This document shows, in pieces, positions 34,569-44,210 of a stretch of 64,000 bases of DNA. The DNA is taken from positions 168,610 to 232,609 of the forward strand of contig NZ_LN876583.1 in assembly GCF_001282725.1 (NCBI RefSeq), written 5' to 3'. The translations under genes and the position numbers were made by a program. Source of the stretch: Inediibacterium massiliense (GTDB taxonomy: Bacteria; Bacillota; Clostridia; Peptostreptococcales; Thermotaleaceae). Each line of letters starts with the position of its first letter. Positions within the stretch are counted from its first letter, which is position 1. The notes beneath the pieces were generated by a model that saw only the letters and a list, made by a program, of their open reading frames with translations, did no database searches and was not told where the DNA came from.

Positions 34569-34600
34569 AGAATTGGGCATTCACCCAGTTCTTTTTTTTA
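34569..34600 (+). terminator. terminator after the YjcZ-like gene
   Basis: Nine-pair stem AGAATTGGG/CCCAGTTCT with one G-T pair and a long T run. Confidence 0.75.
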
Positions 34601-34680
34601 AGGAATAAATTCTATGCATAAAATAGCTATTGTACAAATATATTATTAGTACAATGTCAACGTAGCGAGGTGATTCATTT

Positions 34681-35121
34681 ATGTTAAAAATTCTTATTCT
34701 CAAAAGACGAACTCTATATATTGCACTTGTTCTCCTGATCATATTACTGATTGGAATTGTTTTTTTTACACTCTCAGGTTCAGATGAAACTTTTTTAGAT
34801 TCAGAAAGAGTAAAATACAATTATAAAAAGGTATCTTTTGAACAAGCAAAAATACTTTTAGAAAAAAATCCAGATACAATTGTATTTGATATTCGCGATG
34901 AAGATGAATATTTAGAGGGACATCTCCCTAATGCTACACAACTTACTTATAAAGAACTTAAAAAAAAATTAGACTATTATAATCCAGACAATATTTACAT
35001 GATCTACGGAGAAAGTGATAAAAAAAGTGAAAAGGCTGCAGAAGTTATGGCTAATAATGGTTTCTCAAAGATTTATATGCTCAATGGAGGCATGCAAGAT
35101 TGGCCATATGAAATTGAATAA
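34681..35121 (+). CDS. membrane-anchored rhodanese-like protein without catalytic Cys
   Basis: 146 residues: N-terminal membrane anchor (about 10-31) and an exported rhodanese domain (50-145) with VFDIRDEDEYLEGHLPNA. In active sulfurtransferases the loop reads (V/I)YCxxGxRS; here it is MIYGESDKKS, with Gly110 in place of the Cys. It should not carry sulfur and may be a binding module. AGGTG site before the ATG. Confidence 0.85.
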   Translation: MLKILILKRRTLYIALVLLIILLIGIVFFTLSGSDETFLDSERVKYNYKKVSFEQAKILLEKNPDTIVFDIRDEDEYLEGHLPNATQLTYKELKKKLDYYNPDNIYMIYGESDKKSEKAAEVMANNGFSKIYMLNGGMQDWPYEIE

Positions 35122-35122
35122 T

Positions 35123-35163
35123 ATAAAAATCGCATGTTCCTTATAAGAACATGCGATTTTTAT
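35123..35163. terminator. bidirectional terminator
   Basis: 17-bp stem around TCGCATGTTC with a 7-nt loop, between convergent genes. Confidence 0.85.
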
Positions 35164-35171
35164 ATTGAAAT

Positions 35172-36566
35172 TTATTGAGGAGGTATTGTTTTATTAGGTG
35201 GAACAACTGCATTTCCTGTTTTGGCATCAATATGCAATATCCAGTACCCATAATCTCCCTTTTCTGCTTTCTTATCTTCTAGAGAATGCCAGTAAACAAA
35301 TCCTGTTTTTCCTTCGTAGGGCTGTTCATTTTTTATAAATCTTCCTGGAACGCCATATAAATAGTAAGCCACTTCTCCTTTTTCATTTTTCATAATTCCA
35401 AAAATATAATGTTTATATTTATAAATTGAAGGAGGACATGCTGACGTATAAGGTGTATAAGGTATATAAGTATACATATAATTGGTATATCCATAAAAAG
35501 GAAGGAAATTTCTATATAACGTTTGTTGACTACAATCAATTTTCCACCATGTGCAGTTTTTCATATTCTTTTCAAAAGGCTCTACAATTGGATAATACTT
35601 CAATATGTTTTCTACATATCCACTCACCATTTTAAAATACTGTTGATAATACTCATAAGGATTTTTACAATCATAAGCTTTCATAGCATTAGATTCCTGA
35701 GCATACTCATTTTCTTCATATCTCCTAAACCCATTGATAATTCTTTGGTGGTAACTATACTCCTCAACCTTTTGTTTGTTCTCTTTATCATTATCTTGTG
35801 TATTTCTCATAATTTTTTCTTCCATTTCTTCTTTTTCTTCTTCCTGTAAATCTTTTGGATAGTCTTTGTTTTGAACTTCCTCTTTTTCTATCTCTTCACT
35901 CTCTTTATAGATTTCTTGATTTTGCTCTATTTTGATATCTTCCTTCTCTACTGTATCTTTCTTCTCTTCAATATCTTTCTTCTCTTCCTCAACCTCTTTT
36001 TGTTCTGTATCTTGCTTATAAAGATCTTCTTCTTTCGTTTCCACTTTTTCCTCTTTTACTATTGTTTCCTCTTTTACTTTATCTATACTTTGAGTGGCAG
36101 GAGTCTTTTCTAGATCAGAAGATTTTTTTTGATTCTCTTCTACAACATGTTTAAAAGCTACTTTCTTTTTATCTATAAATCCTACTAAAGGGGTAGCTAC
36201 TTCTTTTTCTATTTCTCTTGGCTTTGCCATAATTGCAATAACATTAAAATCCGTAATAGAATGACCTTTTCCATCTACATTGTCAGGATCAAACTTCCAA
36301 CTTAGTTCTCCCTTTCCATCTTGATCCATCATAAATGTTCCATTTTCTATACAAATATGATTCTTCGTTCCAATTAAGTATCCTTTATACATATACTCTG
36401 CATCCTCAAAGTATTTCATATTCTCGATATAATGATTAAGTACTCCTTTTCCATTTCTAGTTTCGATCTTTGTATATCCCTTTGGCATTTTTCCTTCTTT
36501 ATTTTGGAATCCTTTATCTTCATGATCTAGTATAATAAAGTATCTTCTATACTGTTTCCTGTCCAT
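35172..36566 (-). CDS. clostridial coat-like protein with acidic low-complexity linker
   Basis: 464 residues from the ATG at 36566, 9 nt behind GAGAGG; the in-frame GTG at 36590 is less likely. Three parts: an N-terminal conserved domain (about 1-135, opening DRKQYRRYFIILDHEDKGF), a Glu/Lys-rich linker (about 150-280), and a Tyr-rich C-terminal domain (about 290-464) ending in a YWHSLEDKKAEKGDYGYWIL segment. No signal peptide or membrane helix. I recall this two-domain layout from clostridial proteins without an assigned function; a spore-surface role is a guess from composition. Confidence 0.7.
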   Translation of the reverse strand: MDRKQYRRYFIILDHEDKGFQNKEGKMPKGYTKIETRNGKGVLNHYIENMKYFEDAEYMYKGYLIGTKNHICIENGTFMMDQDGKGELSWKFDPDNVDGKGHSITDFNVIAIMAKPREIEKEVATPLVGFIDKKKVAFKHVVEENQKKSSDLEKTPATQSIDKVKEETIVKEEKVETKEEDLYKQDTEQKEVEEEKKDIEEKKDTVEKEDIKIEQNQEIYKESEEIEKEEVQNKDYPKDLQEEEKEEMEEKIMRNTQDNDKENKQKVEEYSYHQRIINGFRRYEENEYAQESNAMKAYDCKNPYEYYQQYFKMVSGYVENILKYYPIVEPFEKNMKNCTWWKIDCSQQTLYRNFLPFYGYTNYMYTYIPYTPYTSACPPSIYKYKHYIFGIMKNEKGEVAYYLYGVPGRFIKNEQPYEGKTGFVYWHSLEDKKAEKGDYGYWILHIDAKTGNAVVPPNKTIPPQ

Positions 36567-36643
36567 ATTCACCATCCTCTCTTTTATCACTTACTATTAA
36601 TATATGTACCAACTAGTAAATAAGTTCTTTTTTCGCAAAAAAA

Positions 36644-36663
36644 ATAAGCCTTTAAAGGCTTAT
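36644..36663 (-). terminator. terminator of rnmV-ksgA
   Basis: Perfect palindrome ATAAGCCTTTAAAGGCTTAT followed by T-rich sequence on the minus strand; overlaps the ksgA stop. Confidence 0.8.
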
Positions 36664-37521
36664 GTATTCATATACTACATCTGATAGTTTTCCAAATTCT
36701 TCTATACTCAATGTCTCTCCTCTACGATTTTCCTCTATATCACTTTTTTGTAAAATTTCCTTAAGTATCTCTTTTTCTAAACCAAGTCCACTATTAGACA
36801 ATGCATTTAATATGGTTTTTCTCCTCTTTCCAAAAGCTGCTCTCACCACTCTAAATAATAACTTTTCACTTTTTACAACTACCTTTGGTTTTTCTAATAC
36901 ATCTAAACGAATTACTGTAGATTCTACATTAGGTTGAGGAATAAATACAGATCTAGGAACCTTTGTAATAATTTTAGGATTACAATAATACTGAACGGCT
37001 ACAGATAAAGCTCCATAATCTTTTGTATTTGGGTTTGCTTGCATTCTATCTGCAACCTCTTTTTGAATCATTACAACCATATTTTGAATGGGTACTTTTT
37101 CTTCTAAAAATTTCATGATAATAGGAGTCGTTACATAATAGGGAAGATTGGCTATGACTTTTACAGATCTCTTTTCACATTTTTCCCCAATCAATTGATG
37201 TAAATCTATTTTTAGAATATCTCCATTGACTACCTCTACATTATGACAAGCACTTAGAGTTTCTCCTAAAATTGGAATCAGTTTTTTATCAATTTCTACT
37301 GCAATGACTTTTGAAGCTCTTTCTGATAATGCTTGAGTAAGTGTTCCTATTCCAGGTCCCACCTCAATGACTGCATCCTCTTTTCCTACATCTGCTCCAT
37401 CTACTATTTTTGTCAATATATTTTCATCAATTAAAAAATTTTGTCCTAAGCTTTTTGAAAATTTAAATCCATATTTACTCACAATCTCTTTTGTTTTATA
37501 AACAGAAACTAATTTTTCCAT
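36652..37521 (-). CDS. ksgA: 16S rRNA dimethyladenosine transferase KsgA/RsmA
   Basis: 289 residues. SAM site VIEVGPGIGTLT, acidic loop AVEIDKKL, and catalytic NLPYYVTTPII. It dimethylates two adjacent adenines near the 3' end of 16S rRNA during 30S assembly. It follows rnmV by 13 nt, the usual Firmicutes order. Confidence 0.96.
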   Translation of the reverse strand: MEKLVSVYKTKEIVSKYGFKFSKSLGQNFLIDENILTKIVDGADVGKEDAVIEVGPGIGTLTQALSERASKVIAVEIDKKLIPILGETLSACHNVEVVNGDILKIDLHQLIGEKCEKRSVKVIANLPYYVTTPIIMKFLEEKVPIQNMVVMIQKEVADRMQANPNTKDYGALSVAVQYYCNPKIITKVPRSVFIPQPNVESTVIRLDVLEKPKVVVKSEKLLFRVVRAAFGKRRKTILNALSNSGLGLEKEILKEILQKSDIEENRRGETLSIEEFGKLSDVVYEYISL

Positions 37522-37534
37522 AAAACTCTCCTAT

Positions 37535-38065
37535 CTAAAGCTTTTTTAGAGCTTCTTCAAATTCATCTCTTGTAATTGCGTAATTATTTAATCGACTTAG
37601 AAACTGTTTTGCATTGGCATAACCAATTCCTAATATTTTTCCTATTTTATCTCTTCTTTCACTTGCTTGATTAGATCCAATAAGATCATTACGAATCAAA
37701 TCAATTTGTTTAAATTCATTTCTCTTTTCTTCACTTTTAGACCGAACTTTACTTAAAGCTTCAATAATGCTTTCAGCAGATGCATTTTCAATTCCTATAT
37801 CTCCATTTTTCGTAGCTTCTTCTCTTGGTAAAAATGCATGCTTACAACCTGGTATTCTCTGATCTATTCTTTTTCTAATGGTTTCTCCTGCATGATCTGG
37901 ATCTGTAAAAATAATCACGCCTTTTCTTTCACTTGCTAGTTCTATCCTTTTAAATGTATTTTCTTTAATCCCAAAACCATGGGTAATAATAATCTCTGCA
38001 TCTACTGCTGCTTTTACAGCAATTTCATCATCTCTTCCTTCTACTACAATGACTTCCTTAATCAT
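37535..38065 (-). CDS. rnmV: ribonuclease M5
   Basis: 176 residues from the ATG at 38065, 6 nt behind AGGTG; a GTG three codons upstream is possible. N-terminal TOPRIM domain with VVEGRDDE and FTDPDHAGE. RNase M5 matures 5S rRNA. It pairs with ksgA. The yabE-like gene that normally precedes it now lies 6 kb away, beyond a subtilase gene. Confidence 0.93.
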   Translation of the reverse strand: MIKEVIVVEGRDDEIAVKAAVDAEIIITHGFGIKENTFKRIELASERKGVIIFTDPDHAGETIRKRIDQRIPGCKHAFLPREEATKNGDIGIENASAESIIEALSKVRSKSEEKRNEFKQIDLIRNDLIGSNQASERRDKIGKILGIGYANAKQFLSRLNNYAITRDEFEEALKKL

Positions 38066-38186
38066 ATTTTTCACCTACCCTACATTTTTATCCTTAAAAT
38101 ATTGTACAACATACCTAAACGATTGTAAAATACAATGTTTTTTACTTTGATAAATGTCAATACATATGTAATTTCGACATTTTTTG

Positions 38187-38215
38187 TTGACAATCCCATA
38201 TTTAGGTACTAATAT
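38187..38215 (+). promoter_or_regulatory. sigma-A promoter of the subtilase gene
   Basis: TTGACA and TAATAT separated by 17 nt. Two Fur-like boxes lie in the leader downstream. Confidence 0.75.
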
Positions 38216-38228
38216 GTAACAGAGGCCT

Positions 38229-38243
38229 CGATATTAATTATCA
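38229..38243. promoter_or_regulatory. Fur-like box, subtilase leader
   Basis: CGATATTAATTATCA matches the 7-1-7 palindrome at 12 of 14 positions, just after the expected transcription start. Confidence 0.55.
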
Positions 38244-38268
38244 TTTTCAATAATTTTTTATTATTTAT

Positions 38269-38283
38269 TGACTCTAATTATCA
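38269..38283. promoter_or_regulatory. second Fur-like box, subtilase leader
   Basis: TGACTCTAATTATCA, nearly the same degenerate form as the box at 13582 before feo. Confidence 0.5.
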
Positions 38284-38314
38284 TTTACAAACTACATTAA
38301 AAGGAGGTTTATTT

Positions 38315-41300
38315 ATGGATTTACACCATAAAATTGTTAAAAAAATAAGTTATACTTTAGTCTTTTGCTTATGTTTTGTAAGTATTTTTTCGGGCATGTT
38401 TCCTACCTTTTCTTACGCCAATGAAAAGCCTAATTTGTCAAAAGATCTTTGTGCCAAATATGGAATTGATGAAAATTTTGAAGGTGAATTAATTATTCAA
38501 TACAAAAAAATAAAAAAACATAATACTTTAAGAAGTTTATTTTCTCAATCAGAAAGTACTCCTACAGAACAAGAACCTATACTATATAACGTTGAAAGTG
38601 GAGAAGATGTTTCTGATGTTTTAGAAGATTTAACATATGATGGTGAAATTGAATACATAGAACCTAATAGAATCTATCGAATTTGTAAAAACTTATCTGA
38701 TGACTTATCTGAAAGACAAACTGTAAATTCTACTGTTTATAATAACAACGAAGAAAAAAATGAAATAAAAGAAGAAATTTCTAAAGAACAAATACAAAAT
38801 GAATCAAAAAAAGATACAACAAAAGAAGATGAAGTAAAAGAAGAAATCAAAGAAGAAAAAATCACTGAAGAAATGCAGGAAGATGTAAAAGATAAATACA
38901 TAGATTACCAATGGGCTCTAAAAGATATACAAGCCTTTGATGCTTGGAAAAGAATAGGAAAAAATAAGCACAAAGCAGTAGTAGCCGTTTTAGATACAGG
39001 AGTAGATTACCATCATCCTGATTTAGAAGGAAAAATTATAGAAGGTGAAAACTTTGTAAAGGAAAGACAAAATGGAAGTAAATATCCTTACAATTATGGT
39101 GTAATAGATGACAATGGCCATGGAACATTTGCATCGGGAGTGATAAGCGCTCACTATAATAATAAATTAGGAATCGCTGGACTTGCTGGTGACTTAAATG
39201 TAGAAATTCTTGCTGTAAAGGTTATGAATGATGAAGGAGAAGGAAATATATTTGAAATCTCAGAAGGTATTCGATATGCTGCTGATAAAGGAGCAGATAT
39301 TATCAACCTAAGTCTTGGAGGAGAAGGCTATAGTCAAACCATGGCCAATGCAGTAAAGTACGCACAAGAAAAAGGTGTATTGGTAGTTGCAGCTGCTGGA
39401 AATGATGGAAAAGATGGAAGCAATTTTTATCCTGCTGCATACCCTGGTGTTTTAACAGTAGGTGCTATTGGAGTAGATGATAGTATTGCTAAATTTTCAA
39501 ACTATGGGGAAGCCTTAGATATTATGGCTCCTGGTGTACAAATTTACTCTACTTCTATTCCTAAGGAAGCACAATTTGGAAATGAAGAAGAAGGATATTA
39601 TGCTCAATTTAATGGAACATCCTTTGCCTGCCCTTATACTGCCGGTGTAGCTGCTGTATATAAAATTGTTCATCCTAATACTACTCCTGAAGAAATTAAA
39701 GAAGCATTGATTCAAACAACAGTAGATCTTGAAGATATTGGTTGGGATGAAAAAACAGGATACGGTAAATTAAATATGTATGCTGCTGTAAATCCAAATA
39801 TGAATATTGATCGATTGATTAAAATAGAAGGTTTAAAAAGAAATGACTATTTAAAAGATGAAGTAACTTTAAAAGCAAACATTTTAAAAGATCAAGATGA
39901 AATTGATAAAGTAGTATTTTATTTAGATAAAATCTCTAAAGACCATAAAATTGGAGAAATGGAAAAAGGAAATTCTAATAAATATTCTATCCATTGGAAT
40001 ACAAAAGATCAAAAAAATGGAAGCTATGAACTCATTGCTGCAGCTTATGCAGGAGAAGAAGTGAAAGGAACAGATACAATCTCTGTAAAAATCATCAACG
40101 AAGTTACAAATGGTATTTTACTTGAAGTCAAAGATCCTGATGGAAATGTAGCTGTAAACTCTTTTGTAAACGTATATGTAAAAGATCCTGAGCATAATAA
40201 CTATGACAGAATCTATACAGGAAAAACAAATGAACTAGGACTCACAAGAATCCCAGGAACTTTAGGAAAAGATCTTAAAAAAGTATATGTAATGATTCAA
40301 GGATCTTTTGACTGCAAAGAAATGAAAAGAGGAACATCTATATTTATGTATCAAAGAGAGTTAGAAGGTCCTGGCGAATTTAAAATTACAGGAGAAAATA
40401 CTCAAGCTGTTCAATTTAAAACCATCAACAAAGGTGGCTCTGAAATTACAGATGTGGCTTATTATGCTACTGTAGTAGACAAAGATGGAATCAATATAGG
40501 AACTACAAATGAACTCAATAACAACAAAGAAATGGCTCCTGTTATTTTTATAGATGAAGGAGATTATGACTTTTTTTCTTACAGCAAAAAAGATGGAGAA
40601 ACTTATTTCTTAACTCAATGGGCAAAACATATTCAAAAAGGAAGTCAAAAATATGAAATGCTATTTGATGGAACAAAAACAGGGCAAGTACATTTGGTTA
40701 CAGATACTGAAACAAAAGTAAAATCAGGTATTGTCTATCTATACAATGACAAAACCAATACTTCTTTAGGTATGAAGCTTGGAGGAGAAAATATTTATGT
40801 ATCTGCTGATACTTATCGTTATAAAATAGATGCAAATGTGGCAGACCCTGAAAATAAACAAGATTGGATCTATACCTTTGATAGTGGTAAAACAGGTATT
40901 GTGATTCCAGAAAATGAAGTAGTAGATGTAAAGGTTGGAGGAGGTCTTCACATTAGTCACTTTGACTTAAGCTATGAAGCTGTAGAAGATCATGTATTAG
41001 AAGCCAATAAAACATATAATCCTGAAAGCATTCAGTTTATAGAAGAAAATGGAGAAACTATCGTTAAATTTCCTATTGGATATGAATTATTTCAAACTAT
41101 GAATCGTTTTTCAGATGATTATGGGAATTTCTTGTGTCAAATCAGTAGAGGAAATCTAAGTAAAGCAAGTATTGTCAAACAAGAAGATACACTCCAAGTA
41201 CAAGATGATGATGAAGATGATAGCAAAGTACTTCTTCCTCGTTTTAGAGTTTTAGATGAAAATGATGAATGGATTTATCCTATTTATTGGGACTTAATGG

Positions 41301-44173
41301 GTGGTCATGAAGATGGAGAAAAAAGCAAAAATTTCTTTGAATTAACTTTTTGGGATATTATGAGTTTAGATGGAAAGACAGGAGATTATCATCTTCAACT
41401 TTCTTTAGAGGAAAATCCTCTGTCTAAAGAAAAATTGGCAAAACAAATGACTGTACGTCTTTATGATGAAGGAATCCATAAAATCGTAAGTCATGATCCT
41501 AAGATGATTACAAAACATGTAAGCTGGAGAAATGCTTTAACTGTTCCTTATGTATATATATATAGTCTTAAAAAAGGAAATGATGTAGATGCTGTAAGCA
41601 GTGCATCTTTAAAAGAAGAAAACCCTATGGGTGGTGGAGAAGTGGATGCAGTCAGTACAGCATCTATAAACTCTAGCTCTTATCATTGGGAACAAACCTA
41701 CGGATCATGGGGAAATAAATATCAAGATGAAGATGATTTTGGTACCGTTGCATTAGATTCTAGTATCAAATTATCAAAAGAAAAAAATGGAAACCTTGCA
41801 GTCATTAGATATACTCTCGCAGATGATAAAACATATATCTATTTATTTAAACCTTTTACAACCTTTGACGATTTAGATACAGAAATTCATTTGGACAAGC
41901 TTGATCTTAAAAAAGTTACTCTTCATGATTTTGAAATGAATAATAAAGAAGTAGAACATATGCAAAATGGTATCAATATTATTTATCAACCTAAGATAGA
42001 AAAAGAAAACAAAACTATGCCGATTCGTATGCCTATCTTTACAAAAGACGTTTGGGTAGAAAATGGAGATTATAGCTTTGATGGTCAATTTATCACCCAT
42101 GCAGATGCTAACGGAAATCAAACAAATTATTATGTAGTTGCAAAGGATATAAAAGTAGATGAAGATAAAGAAATTCATTTTGATGCTTCTAAAAATGCAA
42201 AAATCATATTAGATCCTATAGTAAAAGGATATAAAAAATGGAAAGGTGCAGCTCTTCTTCCTTTTAGCAACTACAACCATACCTTCAAAATTGAAGAAAG
42301 CCAAGGAAGTATATTCTATGTTCCTGCTGATATTGACTATGATAGTATGAATATTGTATTAGGTCTTGCTGATAATGAAAAACCATCTTATATCTGGAAC
42401 TACCTACTACAAATGCCTAAATCCCTAAAGCTTGAAGCAGGAAAAGAATATACTATAAAGGTTGGAGGTACATTCAAACCTTTAGTAGAATTACAAAAGA
42501 ATTCCTTTAAAAACAATGACAAACTTATAGGTTACGCAGGAGTATTAGATGAATTTGGAAATCGCCTTTTAAGCACTAGAATTTCTGCAAATCATGAATG
42601 GTTTGATGTAAATAGAAAAGATACAACCACTACCCTATATAACCTTTCTCATAAAGGAATTTGTGCATCCACTTATGCTGATAAAGAAGATTATGTGATT
42701 CAACATGATACAACAGATGATGCAAATATTGTCTATCCTTATATGAGACTTTACAAAATAGAAAATGGAGTAGAAAAAGTTTTATATAATGAATCAAAAG
42801 CTCATTATTATCATGGTTTTGATGAAAGTTTAGTTAGTCTTTTAAGTGGAGATTATCGTGTAGAAATGGCCTTTGCAGGTAGTCCAAATGGACCTGTATT
42901 TACTTCTAAAAATGAAGGGTTATTCAAAATGAATACAAACAGTTCCAACTCTGGTTCTTCTATCAAAGGATCTTCAAGTGGTGGAGGCGGAAGCAACAAA
43001 ACTACTCCAAAGCCAACAGAAGAAAAACAAAATCCATTGAATTCAATAGATCTTGAGAAGTTCATTCAAAAAAATAAAAAAGAAATTAATATTTCATTAG
43101 AAAAAGATCATACCAAAGCATCTTTTACTGTAGATTCATTAAATCTAGCTTTAAAAGAAAATAAAGATATGATTATTCATGTCAAAGGAGAAAATGGAGA
43201 ATATTCTCTTCCTATCTCTTCATTAGATATGAAAAAGCTTCAAGAAAAATTAGGACAAGCTCCTAAAAAAATTAGTGTTTCTATTGAACCTAAAGAAAAA
43301 GACAATTCTATAAAAGATATTTTATCTAATAAAAATGTTAAAATACTTTCTACACCAGTAGAATTTAAAGTATTTGCTTTAGGAGAAAATAATTCATCTG
43401 TAGAAATCAAAGATTTTAATAACTTATATATCAATGCTATAATTCCTATTGAAAAAACATTCAATAAAAATAAAGCCACAGCAGTTTCATACGATCCAAA
43501 AAATAACTCTTATGATTTTGTTCCTACTACTTTTAAAGAAATAGATGGCAAATGGATTGCAAAAATAAAATCTTCTTCTAATTATATGATCACAATTGTA
43601 GAAGGAAACAAAACCTTTGATGATGTACAAACTCATTGGGCAAAAAAAGAAATCGAAAATCTTGCTTCACGATTTATTATCAAAGGAATGAATGAAAACA
43701 CATTTGCTCCTGATTCAAATATCACAAGAGCTGAATTTGTCACTCTTTTAGTAAAAGCTTTAGGTCTTAAAAATACTGAAAGTAATAAAAAGTTTGTAGA
43801 TATAAATTCTAATGACTGGTATAAAGATTTTGTATTAACAGGCGCTCATTATGGATTAATCAACGGCTATGAAGATGGATCTTTTAAACCAAATCAACCT
43901 ATTACTCGTCAAGAAATGGCAGTGATCATTGAAAAAGCTATGAAACTAGGAGGAAAAGCTCCTCAAGAATATGATTATGACAAAACTCTTAAAGTATTTG
44001 ATGATCAACAAAAGATTAGTGATTGGTCTAAAGGTGCTATATCTACTATGATTCATTCAGGAATTGCCTCTGGAAGAACTGCTAGTCAATACGCTCCAAC
44101 TGAAAATACAACTCGTGCTGAAACAAGTATTATGGTGTATCGTTTACTAAAATTCATAGACTTTATTGAATAA
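38315..44173 (+). CDS. giant secreted subtilisin-like protease with SLH domains
   Basis: 1952 residues. Signal peptide (1-36), propeptide-like region, an acidic Glu/Lys linker (about 145-192), and an S8 domain (about 200-490) with Asp227 (LDTGVD), His269 (NGHGT), oxyanion Asn363 and Ser436 (GTSFACP). About 1000 residues of beta-rich repeats follow, then a Ser/Gly linker (about 1545-1570). Three SLH domains (about 1765-1952) each carry ITRAE- or TRQE-like motifs that bind secondary cell-wall polymer. It should sit on the cell surface and digest protein. The gene is opposite to its neighbours inside an otherwise conserved gene order. Its leader has Fur-like boxes. Confidence 0.93.
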   Translation: MDLHHKIVKKISYTLVFCLCFVSIFSGMFPTFSYANEKPNLSKDLCAKYGIDENFEGELIIQYKKIKKHNTLRSLFSQSESTPTEQEPILYNVESGEDVSDVLEDLTYDGEIEYIEPNRIYRICKNLSDDLSERQTVNSTVYNNNEEKNEIKEEISKEQIQNESKKDTTKEDEVKEEIKEEKITEEMQEDVKDKYIDYQWALKDIQAFDAWKRIGKNKHKAVVAVLDTGVDYHHPDLEGKIIEGENFVKERQNGSKYPYNYGVIDDNGHGTFASGVISAHYNNKLGIAGLAGDLNVEILAVKVMNDEGEGNIFEISEGIRYAADKGADIINLSLGGEGYSQTMANAVKYAQEKGVLVVAAAGNDGKDGSNFYPAAYPGVLTVGAIGVDDSIAKFSNYGEALDIMAPGVQIYSTSIPKEAQFGNEEEGYYAQFNGTSFACPYTAGVAAVYKIVHPNTTPEEIKEALIQTTVDLEDIGWDEKTGYGKLNMYAAVNPNMNIDRLIKIEGLKRNDYLKDEVTLKANILKDQDEIDKVVFYLDKISKDHKIGEMEKGNSNKYSIHWNTKDQKNGSYELIAAAYAGEEVKGTDTISVKIINEVTNGILLEVKDPDGNVAVNSFVNVYVKDPEHNNYDRIYTGKTNELGLTRIPGTLGKDLKKVYVMIQGSFDCKEMKRGTSIFMYQRELEGPGEFKITGENTQAVQFKTINKGGSEITDVAYYATVVDKDGINIGTTNELNNNKEMAPVIFIDEGDYDFFSYSKKDGETYFLTQWAKHIQKGSQKYEMLFDGTKTGQVHLVTDTETKVKSGIVYLYNDKTNTSLGMKLGGENIYVSADTYRYKIDANVADPENKQDWIYTFDSGKTGIVIPENEVVDVKVGGGLHISHFDLSYEAVEDHVLEANKTYNPESIQFIEENGETIVKFPIGYELFQTMNRFSDDYGNFLCQISRGNLSKASIVKQEDTLQVQDDDEDDSKVLLPRFRVLDENDEWIYPIYWDLMGGHEDGEKSKNFFELTFWDIMSLDGKTGDYHLQLSLEENPLSKEKLAKQMTVRLYDEGIHKIVSHDPKMITKHVSWRNALTVPYVYIYSLKKGNDVDAVSSASLKEENPMGGGEVDAVSTASINSSSYHWEQTYGSWGNKYQDEDDFGTVALDSSIKLSKEKNGNLAVIRYTLADDKTYIYLFKPFTTFDDLDTEIHLDKLDLKKVTLHDFEMNNKEVEHMQNGINIIYQPKIEKENKTMPIRMPIFTKDVWVENGDYSFDGQFITHADANGNQTNYYVVAKDIKVDEDKEIHFDASKNAKIILDPIVKGYKKWKGAALLPFSNYNHTFKIEESQGSIFYVPADIDYDSMNIVLGLADNEKPSYIWNYLLQMPKSLKLEAGKEYTIKVGGTFKPLVELQKNSFKNNDKLIGYAGVLDEFGNRLLSTRISANHEWFDVNRKDTTTTLYNLSHKGICASTYADKEDYVIQHDTTDDANIVYPYMRLYKIENGVEKVLYNESKAHYYHGFDESLVSLLSGDYRVEMAFAGSPNGPVFTSKNEGLFKMNTNSSNSGSSIKGSSSGGGGSNKTTPKPTEEKQNPLNSIDLEKFIQKNKKEINISLEKDHTKASFTVDSLNLALKENKDMIIHVKGENGEYSLPISSLDMKKLQEKLGQAPKKISVSIEPKEKDNSIKDILSNKNVKILSTPVEFKVFALGENNSSVEIKDFNNLYINAIIPIEKTFNKNKATAVSYDPKNNSYDFVPTTFKEIDGKWIAKIKSSSNYMITIVEGNKTFDDVQTHWAKKEIENLASRFIIKGMNENTFAPDSNITRAEFVTLLVKALGLKNTESNKKFVDINSNDWYKDFVLTGAHYGLINGYEDGSFKPNQPITRQEMAVIIEKAMKLGGKAPQEYDYDKTLKVFDDQQKISDWSKGAISTMIHSGIASGRTASQYAPTENTTRAETSIMVYRLLKFIDFIE

Positions 44174-44178
44174 ATATA

Positions 44179-44210
44179 AAAATAGACAGAGATCATTCTC
44201 TGTCTATTTT
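44179..44210. terminator. bidirectional terminator
   Basis: 14-bp stem AAAATAGACAGAGA/TCTCTGTCTATTTT with a TCAT loop between the convergent subtilase and yabE-like genes. Confidence 0.9.

Noticed and set aside
40000-42500. Minus-strand frames inside the subtilase gene
   Set aside because: They lack ribosome sites and family features and are shadows of the long coding frame.
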